DNA from: Cyanobacteria bacterium SIG29
GTDB taxonomy: Bacteria; Cyanobacteriota; Vampirovibrionia; Gastranaerophilales; Gastranaerophilaceae
Assembly: GCA_015152515.1 (NCBI GenBank)
Contig: SUTV01000001.1
Location: 344,531-408,530 of the forward strand
DNA length: 64,000 bases
Direction: 5' to 3'
A program made the position numbers and the translations under genes. How positions within the stretch are numbered: the stretch's first letter is position 1; each line of letters opens with the position of its first letter. Below the pieces are notes generated by a model. That model was given only the letters and a program-made list of their open reading frames with translations. It was not told the origin of the DNA and did no database searches. Positions 20,997-28,331 of the stretch are shown here, piece by piece.

Positions 20997-21028
20997 AGTG
21001 AGCGCAGTTCCGCTTGGCAGTTTCTTTG

Positions 21029-21057
21029 GTACTTTCCTTTGCTGACAAAGAAAGTAC
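21029..21057. repeat. hairpin, 12-bp stem with one bulge, CTGA loop
   Basis: GTACTTTCCTTTG (21029-21041) pairs with CAAAGAAAGTAC (21046-21057) around a 4-nt loop. It is not followed by a T run, so it is unlikely to be an ordinary terminator. Confidence 0.7.
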
Positions 21058-21076
21058 ATACAAAAAAGTTTTATAT

Positions 21077-21104
21077 GATACTTTTCTCATTGCAGAAAAG
21101 TATC
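21077..21104. repeat. perfect 11-bp hairpin
   Basis: GATACTTTTCT (21077-21087) and AGAAAAGTATC (21094-21104) are perfectly complementary around a 6-nt loop. It resembles the hairpin 20 nt upstream in sequence (both contain ACTTTTC/ACTTTCC), suggesting a duplicated repeat unit. No T run follows. Confidence 0.7.
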
Positions 21105-21289
21105 CAAAAGACTAGCAACCTGATATTCCGTTTCTATTTTACTAATTGCAACCAAAAGCTTTGTAACTCGGCTTTCAGCCTCAAACAGACAAAGCTAAAA
21201 AACGTTTTAATAAGCAAAATTACGAAACTCCATATATGGTTGCAAAATTATAATTACTACAAAAAACTATGTAAAAAACATAAAAATAT

Positions 21290-21321
21290 TTGACATTTTG
21301 AAATATAAAATATTGTAAAAT
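21290..21321 (+). promoter_or_regulatory. candidate nrdD promoter
   Basis: TTGACA at 21290-21295 and TG-TAAAAT (hexamer 21316-21321) could be a sigma-70 promoter; the 20-nt spacing is long, but the -10 has a preceding TG. It would give a leader of nearly 190 nt before nrdD. Confidence 0.35.
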
Positions 21322-21339
21322 CATGGTATGATTTTAAAT

Positions 21340-21354
21340 TGATAATTATTATCG
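21340..21354. promoter_or_regulatory. Fur-like 7-1-7 operator
   Basis: TGATAATTATTATCG matches the 7-1-7 Fur consensus TGATAATnATTATCA at all specified positions but the last. It lies just downstream of the candidate -10 and 160 nt before the nrdD start codon, a position where a repressor would block transcription. Confidence 0.5.
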
Positions 21355-21386
21355 TTTCCCCCCTATTTCTCTCTAATAGAAACAAA

Positions 21387-21419
21387 AAATATATCAAAAT
21401 ATATAACTTTGATATATTT
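21387..21419. promoter_or_regulatory. perfect 12-bp inverted repeat upstream of nrdD
   Basis: AAATATATCAAA (21387-21398) and TTTGATATATTT (21408-21419) are exact complements separated by 9 nt. It could be a regulator site on DNA or a weak leader hairpin. It does not fit the FNR or NrdR consensus well. Confidence 0.5.
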
Positions 21420-21514
21420 ACAAACACAAAAAAAAGTTCTATTATATATAAACTTAAGGTTTTAAATTGATGTGTTCATGAAAAGCCGAAATGGGGAAAA
21501 AGTAAGGAGATTTT

Positions 21515-23644
21515 ATGAATAGGATTGTAAAAAGGGACGGAACTATCGTCACTTTTGACGCCAACAAAATCGAACAAGCGATTTTAAAGGCAGCAAAAGT
21601 AACAGGTGAATTTTCGAAAAGCGAAGCAGCAAAAGTTACAAAAAAAGTTATCTTAATGGCGCAAGAAATTGCGAACAAAAAAGAATCTAACTTAAAAGCA
21701 CCAACAGTTGAAGAAGTACAAGACGCAGTTGAAATTGCATTATATTCTTTCGGCTACACAGCAACTGCTAAAGCTTATATTCTTTATCGTGAACAACGTG
21801 CTAGAATCAGAGATTTCGCTGCTGGTCTAAATAATGACATGGTAGATGATTATCTTGAACAATTAGATTGGCAAGTAAACGAAAACTCTAATATGTCTTA
21901 TTCTATTCAAGGATTGAATAACTATATTGCTTCAAATGTAAGCAAAAACTACTGGTTAAACAAAATTTATCCAGAAGAAATTAAAAATGCGCATACAAAT
22001 GGTGATATTCATATCCACGACTTAAATATCATTTCAGTATATTGCGTTGGTTGGGATTTAAAAGACCTATTAATGGAAGGTTTTAAAGGTGTTAAAGGAA
22101 AAGTTTCATCAAAACCACCAAGACACTTTAGAACAGCTCTAGGTCAAATGGTAAACTTCCTATATACAATGCAAGGTGAATCAGCAGGTGCTCAAGCATT
22201 TTCTAACTTTGACACTTTGCTTGCACCATTTGTAAGATATGATGGATTAAGTTATGAACAAGTAAAACAAGCTATTCAAGAGTTCGTATTTAATATGAAC
22301 GTACCAACTCGTGTTGGTTTCCAAACCCCATTTTCAAATGTAACTATGGACTTAACTGTACCATCATATTATGCTGATCAACCAGTTATTATTGGTGGCG
22401 AATTTATGGAAGAGACATACTCTCAATTCCAAAATGAAATGGATATGATTAACAAAGCCTTCTTCGAAATTATGATGGAAGGTGACAGTCAAGGTAGAGT
22501 ATTTACATTCCCAATTCCAACATATAACATTACAAAAGACTTCAACTGGGAAAATGAAAACCTTGAAGGTTTATGGGAAATGAGTGCTAAATATGGTATT
22601 CCAAACTTCTCTAACTTCATCAATTCAGATTTAAACCCAGAAGATGCACGTTCTATGTGTTGTAGATTAAGAATCGACAACAGACAACTTGAATATAGAG
22701 GTGGAGGTTTATTCGGTTCTAACCCATTAACTGGTTCAATTGGTGTTGTTACAATGAACTTACCTAGAATCGCATACCTTGCTAAAGATAAAAATGATTT
22801 CTTAAAACTTTTAGAACAAAGAATGGAAATCGCAAAAACTTCTTTAGAAATCAAGAGAAAATTGTTAGAGAAACTAACAGATGGCGGTTTATACCCATAT
22901 ACAAAATTCTACTTAAGAGACATCAAAGCAAGATACAATGTATATTGGAAAAACCACTTCTCAACAATTGGTTTAATTGGTATGAACGAAGCTTGCCTAA
23001 ACTTATTTGGTAAAGGTCTAGAAACAGAAGAAGGTCATAACTTTGCACTTTCAGTTATGGACTTTATGAGAGATAAAATCCAAGAATACCAAGTTGAAAC
23101 AGGCAACCACTACAATCTAGAAGCAACACCTGCTGAAGGAACAACTTACAGACTTGCTAAATTAGACAAAAACTTCTCTCAAAAGATTATTTGTTCTAAT
23201 GAAGAAGCATATCAAGAAGGTGCTGACCCATATTATTCAAATTCAACACACTTACCTGTTAATTATACAGATGACATCTTTGAATTATTAGATTTACAAG
23301 ATGAACTTCAAACAAAATACACAGGTGGTACAACTGTTCACATCTTTGCTGGTGAAAGAATAGCAGATACAACAACTATGAAAAATCTAGTTAGAAAAGT
23401 ATGTACTAACTATCGTTTACCATACTTTACTTTCTCACCAACCTTCAGTATTTGCGAAAATCACGGATATATCAAAGGTGAACACGAAGTTTGTCCTGAA
23501 TGTGGTGGCGAATGTGAAGTTTATTCTAGAATTGTTGGCTATATCAGACCAATCAAACAATGGAACAAGGGTAAACAAGCTGAATTCAAAATCAGAAAAA
23601 CTTTTAATTTAAAAGAAATCGAATGCAGATGCAATTCAAGATAG
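21515..23644 (+). CDS. nrdD: anaerobic (class III) ribonucleoside-triphosphate reductase
   Basis: NrdD reduces ribonucleoside triphosphates to deoxy forms without oxygen, using a glycyl radical. Residues about 1-95 are an ATP-cone regulatory domain (RIVKRDGTIVTFDANKIEQAI). The catalytic barrel follows, and the C-terminus has the zinc CPECGGEC module and the radical site RIVGYI with Gly675. Length (709 aa) is typical. AGTAAGGAG precedes the ATG. The activase gene overlaps the 3' end by 22 nt. The long leader with a Fur-like box and inverted repeat suggests regulated transcription. Confidence 0.94.
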   Translation: MNRIVKRDGTIVTFDANKIEQAILKAAKVTGEFSKSEAAKVTKKVILMAQEIANKKESNLKAPTVEEVQDAVEIALYSFGYTATAKAYILYREQRARIRDFAAGLNNDMVDDYLEQLDWQVNENSNMSYSIQGLNNYIASNVSKNYWLNKIYPEEIKNAHTNGDIHIHDLNIISVYCVGWDLKDLLMEGFKGVKGKVSSKPPRHFRTALGQMVNFLYTMQGESAGAQAFSNFDTLLAPFVRYDGLSYEQVKQAIQEFVFNMNVPTRVGFQTPFSNVTMDLTVPSYYADQPVIIGGEFMEETYSQFQNEMDMINKAFFEIMMEGDSQGRVFTFPIPTYNITKDFNWENENLEGLWEMSAKYGIPNFSNFINSDLNPEDARSMCCRLRIDNRQLEYRGGGLFGSNPLTGSIGVVTMNLPRIAYLAKDKNDFLKLLEQRMEIAKTSLEIKRKLLEKLTDGGLYPYTKFYLRDIKARYNVYWKNHFSTIGLIGMNEACLNLFGKGLETEEGHNFALSVMDFMRDKIQEYQVETGNHYNLEATPAEGTTYRLAKLDKNFSQKIICSNEEAYQEGADPYYSNSTHLPVNYTDDIFELLDLQDELQTKYTGGTTVHIFAGERIADTTTMKNLVRKVCTNYRLPYFTFSPTFSICENHGYIKGEHEVCPECGGECEVYSRIVGYIRPIKQWNKGKQAEFKIRKTFNLKEIECRCNSR

Positions 23645-24318
23645 GTGGATTACAAAAAACTTCACTACTTGATTACCCAAACAAAATCAGTGCGATTGTG
23701 TTTGCAAAAGGATGCAACTTTAACTGCGGTTATTGCCACAATCCAAGCTTATTAAACTCAAAAGAAGATATCTACTCAATAGATGTCTTCTTTGAGTTTT
23801 TAAATAAAAGAATAGGAAAATTAGACGCCGTTGTTATAACTGGCGGTGAAGCAACTCTTCAACCTGACTTAATTCCATTTATAAAAAAAATTAAGGAACT
23901 AGGTTTTGCAATCAAATTAGATACAAATGGCTATAAACCAGAAGTATTAAAAGAAGCACTTCCTTTAATAGATTACGTTGCCATGGATATAAAGGCTCCA
24001 TTAGCAAAATATTCACAGATAACAAAAAAAGATATTGATACAAACAAAATATCTCAAAGCATTGATTTAATAATGAATTCAAATATAGATTACGAATTTA
24101 GAACAACAGTTTTAAAATCACAACTAAATTATGATGATTTTAAAGAAATATCTAAATTGATAAAAGGTGCAAAAAAATACTATTTACAAAAGTTTGAAGC
24201 AAAAACAGAAATTAATGATGAAACATTAAAAAAAGAAACTAGCTATTCTAATGAAGAATTTAAAGAAATTATTGAAATTTTAAAACAAAATATCAACTTT
24301 GTAGAATTACGAAATTGA
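23623..24318 (+). CDS. nrdG: anaerobic ribonucleotide reductase activating protein (radical SAM)
   Basis: NrdG uses a 4Fe-4S cluster and S-adenosylmethionine to make the glycyl radical on NrdD. The cluster motif is CNFNCGYC (C-x3-C-x2-C), preceded by the family segment LQKTSLLDYPNKISAIVF, and the SAM-binding GGE motif appears in VITGGEATLQ. The 231-residue length is usual for this NrdG2-type activase. Two in-frame ATGs (23623, 23629) are both inside nrdD, consistent with translational coupling. The 3' end overlaps the convergent ATPase gene by 12 nt. Confidence 0.92.
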   Translation: MQMQFKIGGLQKTSLLDYPNKISAIVFAKGCNFNCGYCHNPSLLNSKEDIYSIDVFFEFLNKRIGKLDAVVITGGEATLQPDLIPFIKKIKELGFAIKLDTNGYKPEVLKEALPLIDYVAMDIKAPLAKYSQITKKDIDTNKISQSIDLIMNSNIDYEFRTTVLKSQLNYDDFKEISKLIKGAKKYYLQKFEAKTEINDETLKKETSYSNEEFKEIIEILKQNINFVELRN

Positions 24319-27300
24319 ATTTAAATGACAAAAAGTTTTAAACTCTGATTTCTCTTTATTAACAAGTTCTATCATATTATTTAAACGCAATTCTTTTGCA
24401 AGATTTAAAGCTTTCGCGTATAAATCATTTGTAATGTTTACATTATTAGAAGAATAATTATTAGTAATTCTCATAAATTCTTCCATATAATTGCCATAAG
24501 CTACATACAATTCAATAATTTGATATTTTAATTCTTGTTGTTTTGCAAGCATAATAGCTTTTTCTAAATACATTTTAGCAGCAGTAAAATCACCTTTTAA
24601 AACATAAATTTCAGCAATTATTTTTTGGAAATAAATAATAAAGAAATAATTATTTATTTTTGGACTTTGTGCTATTTCTAATGATTTGTTTGCAGTATTT
24701 AATGCTTTATCAATATCACCCATTTCAAGAGTACTTTGAACTATTAATAACCAAGATAATAAAGCACCTATAGCCACTTTTTCTTTAGCAAAATAAGTAA
24801 TTTGTTCATTATAAATTTCTAAAGCTTTTTGTGTATTACCTTCATCTTTTAAAACGCTACCTAAAATTAACTTAATTATATTTTTAGTAAAATGTTCATT
24901 AATATTATTTGTAAAAGCAGCCATTTCAAATAAATCTACTTTTAAATCTTTATTTTCATTTAAAAATACTCGATTAATTATATTTATTAAATTCCACTCA
25001 GCCAATAACTCAGGCTCTATAGTTCTTTGTTTGCTTAAAACTGATAAATTGTGCAAGCTTTCATTAGATTTATTAATTTCACCAATTATTGTATAAGCAA
25101 AAGCCTCAATCAAGCCTATTTGAATCATATAATATTCAGAATTATAATTATATTTTTCCAAGAAGTTTTTCAAATCTTTTACAACAGAAAATACTTTGTT
25201 GTTTCCTTGCATAGCATACGCTTTAGCCAAAATAGTTTTAGAAGTCAACCAAGCATCAACAATCAAACTCTTTAATTGAACGCTAATATTTTTAGAAACA
25301 AGTGAAATTTCCAAATCTCTAATTATGTCTTCATTAACAAGGTTTATGATTTGCTCACAGTTACCAATACTAAATAATGCTTTTAATTTTCTTGTTTTAA
25401 TTAACGCAATCTCGCAATCAGATACTTTTAAATTAGATTTTTCTATATTAGAAATTATTGTATCAACAGCTTCTGATGCTCCAAAATAATTTCCAGCAAT
25501 ATAACAACTTTTAACGAAGTAACCTGAAATATCTATAATTTTATTTATATTACCTTCTTTTATTTCTAAATCTAATACATTTGAAAGATATGTAATAGCT
25601 TCTTTTGGAGACTTTTCACATAACAATTTACCTATTTGTTCATAAATTTCAGATTTTAAAACATCTGAATTCAACATAGGCTGTTCTTCAAGAATTTTTA
25701 AGCACTGCTTTTGAGATATTACATACAAATTAGTATCACCCATTTTAGCAGACAAACCAGCGGTATTTTCCCAAATCAAAAATGCCTCGTTTTTAGATAA
25801 TGCTTCAGTACAAGAAATTAATTTTTGAAGATTACTTGATAAAATCAAAGGTTTCAATGTCCAATACAATTTTTCAGAATTTTCTTTATACAATAAATCA
25901 GCCTTTGCTTCTTGATAAATCAATTTCCAAATAGTTAAACTTTTAAATTCACAAGTATAATTATCAACACTTTGAATAAATTGTTCTTGAACCAAATAAT
26001 TAATTAATTGTTCAGCTTTTTGTACAGGCATTGAAACAGATAAACATAATATATTTGTAGAAAATCTAAAGCCCATAATTGCAGCCATAAACAAAACATT
26101 TTTTACAACTGGTGATAATGAATTTAACCTTAACTTAATCAATTCCTCAAAAGAAACAGGGTCAATTTCTGGCTTATTATCTTCATTTATAACAATTGAA
26201 TGACCTTTTAATGAAATATATTTAGTATTAAAAAGTAAAGCAATTTCTTGTTCAATACGAAGAGCATTACCTTCAGATTTTTGTATCAACTCATCTAAAT
26301 AATATGAGTCCATAATTTCTGAAATATCAAATGTCAAAGAAGTAGAAACTGTCTTTAACATTTCTTCTTTTGATAATTTTTCCATTTTTACCATTTGGAA
26401 AAATTTATCATCTAATTTAGAAACATCAAAATAACTTTGAATAGCCTTATCTTCTTGATATGCAACAAGCAATTTTAATCGATTATTAAAATAACCTTTT
26501 TCCATCATATAAACAATAAAATCGTATGAAGCACCATCTAATAATTCAAAATTATCAATTGTAATTACTAAATTATTATTTAAAGAAAAAGATTTTATTA
26601 CCTTTTCTAATATCTCAAACATTTTTTGTTTATTTTCAAGAATAGAATCAAAAACATCATTTTGAGATGGATAAAAAATATTTAAAAATAAATTTAATTC
26701 ATTTGGTTCTAAGAAACTAAATAAATTATAATAGCTACTTTTTTTGAAATTTTTTACAAAAGCTTCAATTGATTTTGTATAAGGAGGAAAGCCCATTATA
26801 CGAAGAAAAGCATCTTGGAAAAACCCAAAACTAGTAATTTGTACAAGTGGAGTACAACTTCCATATAAAAAGACATAACCTTTTGCAGAAAGATAATTAC
26901 TTACCTGTTTCAAAACAGCAGTTTTACCACAACCTTCTGGTCCTTGTATAGCAACTACTTGCTTAATAATAGAACTTTGAATAGTGTTAATTACTTTTTT
27001 AGCAATATCTGGTTGAACATTTAATTTTAAAAGTTCATCTTCTTCAATTGGTGTTTCAGGCTCAACATTTACCTCTTCATTTAAACTTTGTTGAACATTG
27101 TCATCCACATATTCAATTAATGGTTCAACCTCTAGGTTTCCATCAATAGACATATCTTCATCATTTGAAACTTGTTTATCAACTTCAAAAACAAGTTCTT
27201 TTTCTTCTTCTTCAGGTGTTGTTTTAACATCTTCATCTAATAAGAAATATTTATGTTCTACCTTTTCTTTAGAAACGACCTTTTTAACATCTTTAGAATA

Positions 27301-27687
27301 AACTGATTGAGTTGAAGAAAAAGCTCTTACAACTTCTTGAGAAGACAATGTTTTTTTAGGCTGTACTTTTTTTTCTTCTTTTACTGGAGTTTCTTCAACA
27401 ATTTCAACTTCTTTTTGTTTTTCTTCTATAACTTGAGGGATATCATTTTCAACAGTTTCTTTAACAAAAGAATGATGGCATTTTCTACATTCTTTAGATA
27501 CATATATATTACTAGCCCCACAAGAAGGACAAATTTTAATAAGTTCAAAACCACAGCTAGAACATACTTTAGAACCAAAAGCATTAAGAGTTTTGCAATT
27601 TGGACAATGAATGTTTACTTTAATACCGCAATTTGAACATCTAATAGAGTCATCTGGAATTTGCGCACCACATTTACGACATTCCAT
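24307..27687 (-). CDS. zinc-ribbon / AAA-type ATPase / TPR regulatory protein
   Basis: The N-terminus (residues 1-75) holds six CxxC pairs forming a double zinc-ribbon module (CRKCG, CSNCG, CPNC, CSSCG, CPSCG, CRKC). A charged linker follows to about 215. Next is a STAND/AAA_16-type NTPase with Walker A GPEGCGKT (about 244-251) and Walker B LVITIDNFELL. Residues about 600-1126 are helical repeats of TPR type. No cyclase, kinase or HTH domain is attached. STAND-like proteins act as signal-driven switches, so a regulatory or scaffolding role is likely. It is the third gene of the operon and starts 9 nt after the sigma factor gene. Confidence 0.75.
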   Translation of the reverse strand: MECRKCGAQIPDDSIRCSNCGIKVNIHCPNCKTLNAFGSKVCSSCGFELIKICPSCGASNIYVSKECRKCHHSFVKETVENDIPQVIEEKQKEVEIVEETPVKEEKKVQPKKTLSSQEVVRAFSSTQSVYSKDVKKVVSKEKVEHKYFLLDEDVKTTPEEEEKELVFEVDKQVSNDEDMSIDGNLEVEPLIEYVDDNVQQSLNEEVNVEPETPIEEDELLKLNVQPDIAKKVINTIQSSIIKQVVAIQGPEGCGKTAVLKQVSNYLSAKGYVFLYGSCTPLVQITSFGFFQDAFLRIMGFPPYTKSIEAFVKNFKKSSYYNLFSFLEPNELNLFLNIFYPSQNDVFDSILENKQKMFEILEKVIKSFSLNNNLVITIDNFELLDGASYDFIVYMMEKGYFNNRLKLLVAYQEDKAIQSYFDVSKLDDKFFQMVKMEKLSKEEMLKTVSTSLTFDISEIMDSYYLDELIQKSEGNALRIEQEIALLFNTKYISLKGHSIVINEDNKPEIDPVSFEELIKLRLNSLSPVVKNVLFMAAIMGFRFSTNILCLSVSMPVQKAEQLINYLVQEQFIQSVDNYTCEFKSLTIWKLIYQEAKADLLYKENSEKLYWTLKPLILSSNLQKLISCTEALSKNEAFLIWENTAGLSAKMGDTNLYVISQKQCLKILEEQPMLNSDVLKSEIYEQIGKLLCEKSPKEAITYLSNVLDLEIKEGNINKIIDISGYFVKSCYIAGNYFGASEAVDTIISNIEKSNLKVSDCEIALIKTRKLKALFSIGNCEQIINLVNEDIIRDLEISLVSKNISVQLKSLIVDAWLTSKTILAKAYAMQGNNKVFSVVKDLKNFLEKYNYNSEYYMIQIGLIEAFAYTIIGEINKSNESLHNLSVLSKQRTIEPELLAEWNLINIINRVFLNENKDLKVDLFEMAAFTNNINEHFTKNIIKLILGSVLKDEGNTQKALEIYNEQITYFAKEKVAIGALLSWLLIVQSTLEMGDIDKALNTANKSLEIAQSPKINNYFFIIYFQKIIAEIYVLKGDFTAAKMYLEKAIMLAKQQELKYQIIELYVAYGNYMEEFMRITNNYSSNNVNITNDLYAKALNLAKELRLNNMIELVNKEKSEFKTFCHLNSIS

Positions 27688-27696
27688 AATGCATTC

Positions 27697-28284
27697 CTAA
27701 CTTTTATTACCGTCAATAAAATTACTAATCAACTTAGAAAGTTGCATTAATCTTTTACTAATTTCAGGTTGAGACAAGTTAAGATTTTGCGCTATTTCAG
27801 CCTGTTTCAAGCCTTTTAAATATCTCATCATAAAAATATCTAAATAACACTGTCCAGGAAATTCTTTATGAATAACACAAACAGAATCTGCTATTCGCTG
27901 AAGGCAATCCTTTGTTATAAGAACTTCTTCCACTGTTTCCTTTGGGTCTGGGAAATCTAGAACAAATTCAGGACCAAGAACATTAGTTTTTACAACGCTT
28001 GAAGAACTAAAATCGGGTACTTTAATTTCTTTTGTAGGAACAAAACCATCATTGGTTCTTCTTACTCTACCAGAATTTTTAAGAACACTCAAAATAGAGG
28101 TATGAACTACTTTAGAGACATAACTTTCAATTTTTTGAATATTTGATGAAGAATTAAAAATCATATAAGATTTTTGAAATGCTTCACTGCAAAAATCTTC
28201 AAACAAATCCTCATTGCCACGGAAATTTTTATTTCCCCTGACAATTTTTTCTATTAATGATCTTTGTTCCTCAACTAAAAGCAC
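27697..28284 (-). CDS. sigma-70 family RNA polymerase sigma factor (ECF-like)
   Basis: The 195-residue protein has a region-2-like N-terminal helix bundle (EDLFEDFCSEAFQKSY, then ESYVSKVVHTSILSVLKN) and a clear region-4 helix-turn-helix at the C-terminus (LKQAEIAQNLNLSQPEISKRL), with an unusually long linker of about 60 residues between them. There is no sigma region 1 or 3, as in extracytoplasmic-function sigmas. The start is probably GTG, since the upstream frame is closed by a stop. It lies between the predicted anti-sigma gene (47 nt upstream) and the ATPase gene, which places all three in one operon. Confidence 0.75.
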   Translation of the reverse strand: MLLVEEQRSLIEKIVRGNKNFRGNEDLFEDFCSEAFQKSYMIFNSSSNIQKIESYVSKVVHTSILSVLKNSGRVRRTNDGFVPTKEIKVPDFSSSSVVKTNVLGPEFVLDFPDPKETVEEVLITKDCLQRIADSVCVIHKEFPGQCYLDIFMMRYLKGLKQAEIAQNLNLSQPEISKRLMQLSKLISNFIDGNKS

Positions 28285-28331
28285 AGACTTTTTCTCTAAT
28301 CTCGCCTACCCATTGTATATAATAACATAAA

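Larger units (their letters stand above)
20878..21514 (+). other. 637-nt intergenic region with structured repeats and nrdD control signals
   Basis: This is the only stretch over 300 nt without a supported gene. Its first half (20906-21104) is richer in G and C than its surroundings and holds three consecutive inverted repeats. Its second half is very AT-rich and holds a candidate promoter, a Fur-like box and a perfect 12-bp inverted repeat in front of nrdD. A 120-codon frame at 20931-21293 crosses the repeats and looks spurious. Confidence 0.6.

Noticed and set aside
20931..21293. 120-codon open frame in the non-coding region before nrdD
   Set aside because: It runs across three inverted repeats, has no ribosome binding site, and its translation resembles no protein. 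The repeats explain the sequence better.
21387..21460. NrdR boxes upstream of nrdD
   Set aside because: The ATATAT-containing palindromic sequences do not contain the CnnTATATAnnG core arms well enough, and no pair at the expected spacing was found.
27098..27636. Open frames on the plus strand opposite the zinc-ribbon ATPase gene
   Set aside because: They are shadows of the coding strand: serine- or phenylalanine-rich translations produced by the lysine/glutamate-rich gene on the other strand.
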